A DNA stretch of 16,862 nt from Calditrichia bacterium (GCA_026991005.1 JALXCH010000376.1:1-16862), one strand, 5' to 3'; numbered from the stretch's first letter, positions 8,184 through 14,993 are shown. A program made the numbers and translations. Notes: generated from the sequence alone by a model not told the origin.

Positions 8184-9188
8184 ATGAGACTAAAATCGAA
8201 ATTGGAAGACGATGTTGCAGCGTATCAACGTTCTGTGGTTATTTTAACCGCAGCCCGAGGCGGGTTATTCGATTTGTTTTTGAAACGCACTTACTGGGAT
8301 GTACCTTCTGTAGCGCGACGGTTAAAGTGGACAGAGCGCGGAACTCAGATTATTTTGAATGCGCTGTGTGCGCTGGGATATTTAACCAAATCGGAAGAGG
8401 AATATTCCCTGGTTCCGGCGGCACGCGAACTCTTCACAGAAGAGAATTTTCCATTACTCAAAGAATGGCTTATTCACCGGCAGCGGTTGTTGAACCGTTG
8501 GGTGCATCTGGAAGAAGTGCTGGAAACGGGTGAACCCATTCGTCAGGGGAACAAACGAGCATTACGGCGCAATCACCGAAATTTTATACTCTCCATGGCT
8601 TATCGCGCACGGGAAACCTTACCCCAGCTTCTGGAATTCATCGATTTGTCTAAAAGACATCATTTATTAGATCTGGGTGGTGGTCCCGGTATTTTCGCCA
8701 TTGGATTTGTGCAAAAATATCCGGAGTTAAAAGCTACCGTTTTCGACAGTCCGGAGACCGAACCCATCGCCCGGGAGTTCTTTGAAAAATCCGGAGTGGC
8801 GAAGCGGCTGAACTTCCAGCCTGGAGATTTTCTGGAAGATAATCTGGGTGGCCCCTACGATGCTGCCCTACTTTCCAGCATACTTCACATTTACAGCACA
8901 CAGGAGAATATCAAGCTTCTCCAAAAAGTCTATCGCGCACTGGAAGAAGGGGGACTATTAGCCATTCGCGATTTCTTTTTCAATACCAATAAAACCAATC
9001 CTCTGGATGCCGCCCTTTTTGCCGTCAACATGCTGGTGAATACCGAAAGAGGCAATGTGTACAGCCTGAACGAAGTGAAAGAATGGCTGCAAGAGATCGG
9101 TTTCCGAAAAATCAAGAAATTGAAATTGCAGGGTAGTTTCCGCCTCATCCTGGCAGAAAAACCCCGTTCGGAAGGCGAATCCCGCTAA
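8184..9188 (+). CDS. SAM-dependent methyltransferase, O-methyltransferase family 2 type
   Basis: 334 aa. N-terminal winged-helix dimerisation domain (~10-85: 'GLFDLF', 'VPSVARRLKWTERGTQIILNALCALGYL'), then a Rossmann methyltransferase domain with SAM motif I 'LLDLGGGPG' (161-169), acidic residue motif 'VFDSPE' (186-191), 'GDF' (214-216) and 'SSILHIYS' (231-238). H235 sits where plant and bacterial O-methyltransferases of this fold have the catalytic His. The C-terminal part 'LYSLNEVKEWLQEIGF'-like helix and final strands complete the fold. A purine-rich GGGGAAGG lies close to the ATG. It stands alone: no biosynthetic neighbours share its strand, so the methyl acceptor is unknown. Relatives act on small hydroxylated molecules, including pigments and quinone-like compounds. 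Class assignment is firm, substrate is not. Confidence 0.85.
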   Translation: MRLKSKLEDDVAAYQRSVVILTAARGGLFDLFLKRTYWDVPSVARRLKWTERGTQIILNALCALGYLTKSEEEYSLVPAARELFTEENFPLLKEWLIHRQRLLNRWVHLEEVLETGEPIRQGNKRALRRNHRNFILSMAYRARETLPQLLEFIDLSKRHHLLDLGGGPGIFAIGFVQKYPELKATVFDSPETEPIAREFFEKSGVAKRLNFQPGDFLEDNLGGPYDAALLSSILHIYSTQENIKLLQKVYRALEEGGLLAIRDFFFNTNKTNPLDAALFAVNMLVNTERGNVYSLNEVKEWLQEIGFRKIKKLKLQGSFRLILAEKPRSEGESR

Positions 9189-9203
9189 AGTAATTTAGTG
9201 TAA

Positions 9204-9255
9204 AGAATAACTTCCTGTGCAACCAATTCCGCACCTGGAGCAGTGGTGTTATTCT
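9204..9255. terminator. Candidate structure between convergent genes
   Basis: AGAATAAC (9204-9211) and GTTATTCT (9248-9255) are perfect 8-bp inverted arms enclosing 36 nt, within which GTGC (9217-9220) and GCAC (9231-9234) can pair. It occupies most of the 73-nt gap between two converging genes. The stem is A/T-rich and lacks a clean U-tract, so a terminator role is only plausible. Confidence 0.35.
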
Positions 9256-9261
9256 GGCAAT

Positions 9262-10131
9262 TTATTGAGCCGGGGAAGAAGCTTTTTTCAGCTCCGCTTT
9301 CATGGAGAAACTGTCTCCCACATTAAATAGTAGCACATGCTCTTTGAAGTGATTGAAGAGATGGTTAATGGTGCGAAATCCGCTGCAATGTAAAGGAATC
9401 ACATATTCCGGTTGAAGCTGCACTAAATTATGAACAACTTTTTCTATTTTTTTATCCGGTGCCCGGTGTAGGTGCATGCCACCCATTACAGCGTAGAGTT
9501 TATCGGTTCCCATAATGCGCATGGCATGTTTTACCGTGTTGATGGGTCCGGAATGGGCGCAACCCAGAAGGACGACCAATCCCTTTTCGGTTTTTAGAAT
9601 GAGAGCCATATCATCATGGAGTTCATCTTTGATGTAGCTTTCCAGGATGCGCTCCTGATAACTCTCGTCGATCTTTTCATAGTCCGTTAGGCGGGGAATT
9701 TCGCCGGAGGTCCATACATCGGGTAGCAGCTCCATGGGGCGGGTTTTCTCGATGCATTCCATACCCAGATTCTCCAGATCGGTGCGTTCCCATGGGACTC
9801 CAATGTCCACTCGTTCACCGTTAATCAGGCGATATTTTTTATTGAACAAGATGGGATGGCACACCACTTTCAGGGGACCGAATTCTTCCAGCAGATACTT
9901 CAATCCACCGGTGTGGTCGTAGTGCCCGTGGCTAAGAACGACATATTTTAAATCCGATAAATCGATATTAAGGTGTTTAGCATTGTGTAGTAATGCCCGA
10001 GTTTGCCCTGTATCAAACAAAATTTTCCCATCCGGTGTCTCAATCAGAATGGAAAGTCCCTGTTCAGCCAGTAGTTTGGGATTGTTGACCCGATTTTCCA
10101 CCAATACGGTTAACTTAAACTCTTTCAACAT
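9262..10131 (-). CDS. MBL-fold metallohydrolase, COG1237 (dihydropterin/methanopterin-synthase-like) type
   Basis: 289 aa. The start is the ATG at 10131, with GAGGGGG (complement of 10138-10144) just upstream and a promoter at 10162-10190. A longer reading to 10197 would begin upstream of that promoter. The metal-binding signature is 'LSHGHYDHTGGL' (HxHxDH), followed by 'DDMAL', 'LLGCAHSGPINTV', 'MGGMHLHRA' and C-terminal 'IPLHCSGF'. This order (GCxHxGxxN, GGxHL, LHC(S/T)G) is that of the COG1237 family, which in methanogens is linked to a ribofuranosylaminobenzene phosphate synthase step in methanopterin synthesis. Bacterial members are mostly uncharacterised, so I would not transfer that function. 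No signal peptide, hence cytoplasmic. It is divergent from the small gene/beta-CASP pair and convergent with the methyltransferase. Confidence 0.88.
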   Translation of the reverse strand: MLKEFKLTVLVENRVNNPKLLAEQGLSILIETPDGKILFDTGQTRALLHNAKHLNIDLSDLKYVVLSHGHYDHTGGLKYLLEEFGPLKVVCHPILFNKKYRLINGERVDIGVPWERTDLENLGMECIEKTRPMELLPDVWTSGEIPRLTDYEKIDESYQERILESYIKDELHDDMALILKTEKGLVVLLGCAHSGPINTVKHAMRIMGTDKLYAVMGGMHLHRAPDKKIEKVVHNLVQLQPEYVIPLHCSGFRTINHLFNHFKEHVLLFNVGDSFSMKAELKKASSPAQ

Positions 10132-10161
10132 GGTACACCCCCTCATTTTTACTTCTCTCTT

Positions 10162-10190
10162 ATTATACGCAAATTGTGGAAAAAAGACAA
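10162..10190 (-). promoter_or_regulatory. Promoter of the COG1237-like hydrolase gene
   Basis: On the minus strand: TTGTCT (complement of 10185-10190), a 17-nt spacer, and a perfect TATAAT (complement of 10162-10167). Transcription would start around 10155, giving a short leader that contains the GAGGGGG ribosome-binding site before the ATG at 10131. Confidence 0.7.
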
Positions 10191-10220
10191 GAAACACATT
10201 CTGCTAAAGGAGCAGGTTTT

Positions 10221-10376
10221 ATGAATTTGGATAAAATTCAGGACAAGCTAATTGAAAAAATGAGCGGAGGAGAACGAAAATTTCAGGAGATTGGGCGACT
10301 GGAATTTTTTCTTGTTGTTGCAGTATCCGAAATTTTTGAAGATTTTAGGAACTCAGGAAGATCTGGAGTAACATGA
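10221..10376 (+). CDS. Small hypothetical protein translationally coupled to the beta-CASP gene
   Basis: 51 aa, starting 'MNLDKIQDKLIEKM'. A canonical AAAGGAG (10206-10212) lies 8 nt before the ATG at 10221, and its TGA (10374-10376) overlaps the next gene's ATG (10373-10375) in an ATGA. The good ribosome-binding site and the overlap argue for a real gene despite its size. I recognise no family. The sequence is charged at the start, then has a short hydrophobic segment 'LEFFLVVAVSEIF' (~residues 28-40) and a polar tail; it could be helical and possibly amphipathic. A role as a partner or leader peptide of the downstream nuclease-like protein is inference from coupling only. An in-frame ATG at 10176 has no ribosome-binding site and would overlap the divergent promoter region. 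Confidence 0.6.
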   Translation: MNLDKIQDKLIEKMSGGERKFQEIGRLEFFLVVAVSEIFEDFRNSGRSGVT

Positions 10377-11749
10377 GTTTGTTAAATGATTCCGATACAA
10401 CTTTACTTGCGGGACGTCTCCGTTACATTTCGCTGGGAGCGAGCAAAAGGATTGGTGCTTCTGCACATTATCTGCGTCTGGATCGCTGGGGGATTCTGCT
10501 GGATGCCGGTCTGGATCCTGCTTTGCCAGATGCCAGTGGAATTCCCAATTACGAGCTTATTCGGGATGAACCGGTGAATGCCATTATTATTTCCCATGCG
10601 CATCTGGATCATCTGGGTTCCCTCCCGGTGGCGATTCGCTATTTCCCCCACGCTCGGGTGTACATGACCCCTGCGACAGCAGTGCTGGCCGAATCGTTAC
10701 TTTTCCATTATTTAAAAGTGCGGCGCAAACAGGCACAGGAGGTTCACCAGGCAGCGGCGTTACCTTACACAGAAGCAGAAGTGGAAAACATCCTTTATCT
10801 ATTTCAATCTTTTGAGTATGATTTCCCCTTTTTGATTCACAGCTTCCAGGAGAGCCAGATAGAGATTGTGTTTAAAGATGCCGGGCATATTCTGGGATCA
10901 GCCGGGGTGGAAATTCGCTGGCGCGGCAAACGCATTTTTTACACGGGAAATACCCGAAAGTCCTCCCAATTTATTTTAAAAGGTGCCCGCTACCCGGAGC
11001 ATTGCGACATTTTGTTGACCGAGACAACTTACGGTGCCGATGCTCAAGCGCCTGCTACAAAAAAGAGTGCAGAGGTGAATCGTTTTGCTCGTTTTTTAAA
11101 AGAGCATTTAAATTTTGGAGGCGCCGTTTTAATTCCGGTATTTGCGCTGGGGCGAACGCAAGAAATTTTAGTGCTGGTGCATCAACTAATGCAGAAAAAT
11201 AAAATACCGGTGGTTCCCATTTATGTTACCGGATTTGGGGTAGAAATTAATCGCATATACGACCGTTTACTGCACAAAGTGTACCCGGAATATGAGGCAA
11301 AGAAATTGCGCACCATTTCTGCTTTAACATTGCGTGGGAAACGATTCCGGAAACCGGCGATTATTCTGGCAACTTCCGGGATGATGTGGCCCGGTACGCT
11401 ATCTTACGAAATTGCCCGGGATTTTTTACAGGACGCGCGTAATGCCATCGCTTTTGTGGGATGGGCCGATCCCGAAACGCCGGGCGGGGTATTGCGGGAG
11501 CAGAAATCCACCCGAATTCAAGAAATATTCGGTGTGGAGGAATTGCAGTGTAAAGTGGAAGTTTTCCGATTTTCTGCCCATTCCCACCGGGAGGAATTGC
11601 TGTCCATGATACGGCGACTGCGTCCTTCGGTAACCATCCTGTGCCACGGAGATGCAGAGGCGCAGAGATGGATGGCGGAAGCAATTTCCCGGGAGGGATT
11701 GTCTAAACAGGTTATTCAACCGGAAGAAGGAGTGTGGTACAACCTTTGA
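10373..11749 (+). CDS. Beta-CASP metallo-beta-lactamase-fold RNase-type protein, motif 4 Asp replaced by Asn
   Basis: 458 aa, typical length for the CPSF73-like bacterial beta-CASP/RMMBL group. Motif 2 'SHAHLDH' (74-80), motif 3 H172 in 'AGHILGSA', motif A E217 in 'TETTYG', beta-CASP strand motif 'IPVFALGRTQEIL' (254-266), 'ATSGMM' (333-338), motif B H403 in 'FSAHSHREEL', motif C H425 in 'LCHGD'. At motif 4, where family members have Asp ('YTGD'), this protein has N193 ('YTGN', codon AAT). That Asp normally bridges the two zinc ions. Also 'SAHSH' stands where 'SAHAD' is usual. All other ligands are intact, so it may still cleave RNA with altered metal use, or bind RNA without cleaving. It overlaps the preceding 51-codon gene by 4 nt (ATGA), with GGAG inside that gene as ribosome-binding site. 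Confidence 0.9.
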   Translation: MSLLNDSDTTLLAGRLRYISLGASKRIGASAHYLRLDRWGILLDAGLDPALPDASGIPNYELIRDEPVNAIIISHAHLDHLGSLPVAIRYFPHARVYMTPATAVLAESLLFHYLKVRRKQAQEVHQAAALPYTEAEVENILYLFQSFEYDFPFLIHSFQESQIEIVFKDAGHILGSAGVEIRWRGKRIFYTGNTRKSSQFILKGARYPEHCDILLTETTYGADAQAPATKKSAEVNRFARFLKEHLNFGGAVLIPVFALGRTQEILVLVHQLMQKNKIPVVPIYVTGFGVEINRIYDRLLHKVYPEYEAKKLRTISALTLRGKRFRKPAIILATSGMMWPGTLSYEIARDFLQDARNAIAFVGWADPETPGGVLREQKSTRIQEIFGVEELQCKVEVFRFSAHSHREELLSMIRRLRPSVTILCHGDAEAQRWMAEAISREGLSKQVIQPEEGVWYNL

Positions 11750-12242
11750 GTTTCGGTACAGTTCTCTTTACGCCTTTTATATTATGACTGGAAGGCAGCT
11801 TTTCCGCGGAAAACCTGTGTAACTACTCGTGCGCTTATCCGGCTCTGCCTGAATTTCCGGGAGAATTTCTTTACCTGAGCTCCATTCGGATGAAAAATCC
11901 TTTTGAAAAGGGACGTTTCCTGTTCATTCGAGGCAACATATGAAAAGGGCTCTCCATAGTTTCCTACCAGAACCATAGTTTAATTGAGAGCCCGGCTCAT
12001 CCGGACGATTAAAGCTCAGAGCTTCAGGATGAGCTTCCAGGTAGAACGGAATATTTCTTTTTTGCTTTACTGGCAAACATCTGGTTCATTTTCGGCCTTT
12101 CCCCTAACGGTGAGGCCTCATTTTAATAAAGTGTAAGTTGAAGTAAATTATGCAATTACAACATTATTTTTCAGGAAAAATTTTTTTAGCTTCAAATATT
12201 CCAGGAATTAAAAAATATTTGCATTTAGTGGAATTTCTTTCT
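11750..12242. other. Structured intergenic region without a credible gene
   Basis: About 490 bp separate the beta-CASP gene from the Rrf2 gene. It holds a perfect 14-bp palindrome TTTTCCGCGGAAAA (11800-11813), two abutting stem-loops (11947-11993 and 11995-12034, listed separately) and a weak hairpin GGCCT/AGGCC (12094-12098/12113-12117) before TCATTTTAAT. A minus-strand reading frame at 11782-11976 (64 codons) has no ribosome-binding site or recognisable content. The last ~100 bases are A/T-rich and probably contain the Rrf2 promoter, for example TTGCAT (12219-12224), 17 nt, TATATT (12242-12247). Confidence 0.5.
11947..12034. other. Tandem stem-loops, possible non-coding RNA or repeat element
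   Basis: Stem-loop 1: GGGCTCTC (11947-11954) pairs perfectly with GAGAGCCC (11986-11993). Its 31-nt loop contains the second copy of a 9-bp direct repeat CCATAGTTT (11954-11962 and 11973-11981). Stem-loop 2 starts one base later: GCTCATCC (11995-12002) with GGATGAGC (12027-12034), enclosing AAGCTC-A-GAGCTT (12012-12024). Two GC-rich 8-bp stems this close together are unlikely to be incidental. The function is unknown; an ncRNA, a processing site or a dispersed repeat are all possible. Confidence 0.4.
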
Positions 12243-12266
12243 ATATTCTACCAGGAGGTAGAATAT
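12243..12266 (+). promoter_or_regulatory. Perfect inverted repeat over the RBS and start of the Rrf2 gene (candidate operator)
   Basis: Arms ATATTCTACC (12243-12252) and GGTAGAATAT (12257-12266) are exact reverse complements around AGGA. The right arm and spacer contain the Shine-Dalgarno AGGAGG (12253-12258), and the arm includes the first two bases of the ATG (12265-12267). A TATATT -10 candidate (12242-12247) lies in the left arm, with TTGCAT 17 nt upstream. Either the regulator binds this DNA to repress itself, or the RNA folds to hide the ribosome-binding site; both are possible. Confidence 0.75.
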
Positions 12267-12678
12267 GAGGTTTTACAAAACATCAGAATATGCGATTCGA
12301 GTACTGGTATTTATGGGCACCCGCAAAGAGGAAATCTTTTCGGTGAGGCGTTTGCATCAGTCCCTAAATATTCCGTACAAGTATCTGGCTCGACTGATGG
12401 GCACCCTCTCGGCAGCCAATTTGGTGCGCTCCATTCAGGGAAAACAGGGTGGATTCCAGATTTGCCAGAAAATTGACGATGTTTATTTGTACCAGATAAT
12501 TGATGCGGTGGAAGGGCTGGAAAAATACAACAAATGTATTCTGGGGTTTGAGGAGTGTTCCGACGAAAACCCCTGTCCTTTACATGAATATTGGGTGAAT
12601 ATCCGCGATCAAATCAACAACATGCTTTACCACGTCTCATTGGCTGATCTGGTGAATAAGGTGAGGCAAAAAATTTGA
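12265..12678 (+). CDS. Rrf2-family transcriptional regulator, NsrR/IscR type with Fe-S cysteines
   Basis: 137 aa, normal family length. Winged helix at ~1-75 ('MRFYKTSEYAIRVLVFM', 'NIPYKYLARLMGTLSAANLVRSIQGKQGG'), dimerisation helix ('LYQIIDAVEG'), then the cluster-binding loop with C91, C98 and C104 ('CILGFEECSDENPCPLHEYW'), spaced C-x6-C-x5-C, close to IscR and NsrR. E8 stands at the position where Streptomyces NsrR uses Asp8 and RsrR Glu8 as a fourth cluster ligand. The protein is expected to carry an Fe-S cluster that reacts with NO or reports redox/Fe-S status. The gene directly precedes a quinol nitric oxide reductase (92-nt gap), which favours an NsrR-like NO-responsive repressor over IscR; no isc/suf genes are nearby. 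AGGAGG precedes the ATG by 6 nt and sits inside a perfect palindrome. Cluster and effector are inferred. Confidence 0.9.
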   Translation: MRFYKTSEYAIRVLVFMGTRKEEIFSVRRLHQSLNIPYKYLARLMGTLSAANLVRSIQGKQGGFQICQKIDDVYLYQIIDAVEGLEKYNKCILGFEECSDENPCPLHEYWVNIRDQINNMLYHVSLADLVNKVRQKI

Positions 12679-12702
12679 TTCCGGGAATTTTTTTTCTGGA
12701 AG

Positions 12703-12728
12703 TTGTAACTTTTTCCGGATTTTATAAT
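12703..12728 (+). promoter_or_regulatory. Promoter of the nitric oxide reductase gene
   Basis: A perfect TATAAT -10 lies at 12723-12728. The best upstream element is TTGTAA (12703-12708), with a short 14-nt spacer; shifted readings give AGTTGT at 16 nt. A poor -35 would suit activation, or a spacing tolerated in this phylum. The predicted start (~12735) falls inside the palindrome at 12730-12757. Confidence 0.55.
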
Positions 12729-12729
12729 C

Positions 12730-12757
12730 TTAAATTCTACATTTAGGTGTAATTTAA
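12730..12757 (+). promoter_or_regulatory. Imperfect palindrome, candidate Rrf2 operator at the nitric oxide reductase promoter
   Basis: Left arm TTAAATTCTACA (12730-12741), spacer TTTA, right arm GGTGTAATTTAA (12746-12757). The outer 7 bp are perfectly symmetric and two inner positions also match. The inner arm AAATTCTACA resembles the ATATTCTACC arm at the Rrf2 start, with the same 4-nt spacer between 10-bp arms. It begins one base after the TATAAT, ideally placed to block transcription. Confidence 0.6.
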
Positions 12758-12770
12758 CAGGAGGTATCCT

Positions 12771-14993
12771 ATGGATTCTTGGTTGGACAAACTAATGAGC
12801 CGGAAAGGCCTGTACACAGCATTCTGGGTCACTGCCATTGTGATGGTGGGATTGCTGATTTTTTACAGTGCCAATCTGGTAAAGGAAGTGCCGCCGATTC
12901 CCCGGGTGGTGCAGAGTGCTTCCGGTGATGTGCTTTATACACATGACGACATCATCACCGGTAAAGGGTATTTTCAGCAATTTGATTTGATGGACTACGG
13001 AACCATGTTGGGAATGGGGGCTTATCTGGGGCCGGATTTCAGCACGGAATTTTTTCATCGTCGGGCTGAATTCCTGTATGATTATTATGCCCGGGAAATG
13101 TTCGATACCGCTCGTTCTGCCCTTAGCGAGGAGCAACTGGGCGCGGTGAAAGCTCGGGTAAAACGGGATTTTTACGAGCAAACCCATTTAAATCCCGACA
13201 AGGTAGTGTACACCGAAGCTTCCGCGAAAGCGTATCTGGCAAATAAAGCGTTTTTGGTGGATTTTCTGGTGAATGGGAACAAAGAGTTAGCTTGGCCCGG
13301 CGGAGTGATTAAACCGGAAGAAGCGGAAAAGATTGCCGCCTTTGTGGATTGGTCGCAGCTGGTTGCTTCTTCGAAACGGACAGGGACCGATCGCACCTGG
13401 TCCAACGACTGGCCTCCGGAGCCTCTGGTCGATCAGGATTCCGATTGGGATAACATCTTCTGGTCACTGTACCAGTTTCTGGCCCTCTGGAGTTTAACCA
13501 TCCTGGTGTTCTATCTGCTTTACGAATATTTCCTGCGCCGGGACGAAAACAATCCTCTGGAACCGCCGTTATCCGTGACGGAACTGTTTCCTTCACAGAA
13601 AAAGTTAATGAAATATATTCCTGTAGTGGCGCTGTTCTTCCTGTTACAGACCATCATTGGTGGGTATATTGCCCATATCTTTACAGAACCTTCCAAGAAC
13701 TTCATCATTCCGCAGAGCATTTTACCGTTTAACGTGATGCGAGCGACTCATATTAATCTGGCCATCGTGTGGGTGGCCATTGGCTGGCTGGTGGGTGGTA
13801 TGTTCATTGCTCCGCTGGTCGCGAAGCAGGATCTGCGTTTCCCCTGGCTGGTGGATGTGCTCTGGATTGCTTTACTGGTTGTAGGTGGCGGCGGATTGAT
13901 TGGAATTTACCTGGGTGCCACCGGCCAACTGCGAGATGTCTGGTTCTGGCTGGGCAACGAAGGCCGCGAATACCTGAATCTGGGGCGTATCTGGGATATT
14001 GGCTTGGTTGTAGGGCTGGTACTCTGGTTTGGAATGGTCTTTTCCACCATCCGCAAGGCTAAAGAGAACAACGTACTGGTGGGAACCATTATCTGGTCGG
14101 CGTTTGGTATTGCCACCCTGTACATGGCAGGTATGGCTCCCCTGCACAAAATTATGCCCAACTTCACAGTAGATGATTACTACCGCTGGTGGGTGGTGCA
14201 TTTATGGGTAGAATTGACATTTGAATTGTTCTCTGCCGGTGCACTGGCATATCTGATGGTATTGCTGGGACTGGTACCGCGTAAAACAGCCGAGCGGGTG
14301 TTGCTGTTCGAAATTCTACTGGTGATGCTCTCCGGAACGCTGGGCGTGGGACACCATTACTGGTGGCAGGGAACGGATAAATACTGGATTGCCATCGGAA
14401 GTATCTTCTCCGCCATGGAACCGCTACCCCTGGTAGTACTGATGATTGATGCCTGGAAAGAGTATAAGAAGCATGTTAAGGGAAATCCCAATTATGCTTT
14501 CAAAACCCCCTTCCTCTGGCTTACAGGTTCGGCTTTTCTGAACTGGATTGGTGCCGGTTTCTTTGGAATGGTCATCAATACGCCGCAGGTGGATTATTAT
14601 GCTCACGGAACTTATTTGATTATGCCCCACGGTCATGTAGCGTTACTGGGAGCGTTTGGCTACATCTCCATTGCCTTTATTTACATTACTTCCCGGGCAA
14701 ATGCCGCAGCCAAAGGCCTGCCCTGGAACGATAAATTAAGCAAATGGGGATTCTGGTTGGTAACCATTGGGGTGTTGCTGTTTGCCATTCCCAATCTGGT
14801 TATCGGATTCCATCAGGCGGAAACAGCATCGCAGTTCGGTTACTACTTTGCCCGTGCTCGCCAGACCCTAGAACAAATGAGCTTCTGGATGTGGATCCGC
14901 ATCATCCCGGACTTCATGATGATTATCGGTGCGCTGATTGTGTTCTGGGATCTACTGAAGAAAACGTTCCTCACCAAACCGGCGCGGTACTAG
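12771..14993 (+). CDS. norZ: Quinol-dependent nitric oxide reductase (qNOR), single-subunit
   Basis: 740 aa. Reduces 2 NO to N2O with electrons from quinol in the cytoplasmic membrane, for denitrification or NO detoxification. An N-terminal helix (~14-34) anchors a periplasmic cytochrome-c-like but heme-free domain (~40-225; 'GAYLGPD'), followed by a heme-copper-oxidase-fold core of about 12 helices. Visible ligands: low-spin heme H327 ('ATHINLAIVW') and H622, heme b3 H620 ('MPHGHVALLGAFGY'), FeB H477 in 'VVHLWVE' and H528/H529 in 'GVGHHYWW', with E481 beside FeB. H302 and E306 ('AHIFTE') match the quinol-site His/Glu of Geobacillus qNOR. The FeB His residues and quinol residues are intact, unlike NO dismutase homologues. 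AGGAGG (12759-12764) lies 6 nt before the ATG. It is preceded by its likely regulator, and a terminator follows. Confidence 0.95.
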   Translation: MDSWLDKLMSRKGLYTAFWVTAIVMVGLLIFYSANLVKEVPPIPRVVQSASGDVLYTHDDIITGKGYFQQFDLMDYGTMLGMGAYLGPDFSTEFFHRRAEFLYDYYAREMFDTARSALSEEQLGAVKARVKRDFYEQTHLNPDKVVYTEASAKAYLANKAFLVDFLVNGNKELAWPGGVIKPEEAEKIAAFVDWSQLVASSKRTGTDRTWSNDWPPEPLVDQDSDWDNIFWSLYQFLALWSLTILVFYLLYEYFLRRDENNPLEPPLSVTELFPSQKKLMKYIPVVALFFLLQTIIGGYIAHIFTEPSKNFIIPQSILPFNVMRATHINLAIVWVAIGWLVGGMFIAPLVAKQDLRFPWLVDVLWIALLVVGGGGLIGIYLGATGQLRDVWFWLGNEGREYLNLGRIWDIGLVVGLVLWFGMVFSTIRKAKENNVLVGTIIWSAFGIATLYMAGMAPLHKIMPNFTVDDYYRWWVVHLWVELTFELFSAGALAYLMVLLGLVPRKTAERVLLFEILLVMLSGTLGVGHHYWWQGTDKYWIAIGSIFSAMEPLPLVVLMIDAWKEYKKHVKGNPNYAFKTPFLWLTGSAFLNWIGAGFFGMVINTPQVDYYAHGTYLIMPHGHVALLGAFGYISIAFIYITSRANAAAKGLPWNDKLSKWGFWLVTIGVLLFAIPNLVIGFHQAETASQFGYYFARARQTLEQMSFWMWIRIIPDFMMIIGALIVFWDLLKKTFLTKPARY

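Noticed and set aside
10132..10197. Longer N-terminus for the COG1237-like hydrolase (start at 10197)
   Set aside because: The extra codons lie over and upstream of the TTGTCT-17-TATAAT promoter, and a good ribosome-binding site sits directly before the ATG at 10131.
11782..11976. 64-codon minus-strand frame in the gene-free region
   Set aside because: No ribosome-binding site, no known motif, and it crosses into the stem-loop region; possible but unsupported.
12265..12678. IscR rather than an NsrR-like regulator
   Set aside because: Cysteine pattern alone cannot separate the two, but no isc or suf genes are adjacent and the next gene is a nitric oxide reductase with a related palindrome; kept as NsrR-like without a gene symbol.
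12771..14993. NO dismutase (Nod) instead of NO reductase
   Set aside because: The FeB His residues (HHYWW) and quinol-site H302/E306 are present; Nod-type homologues have substitutions at these positions.
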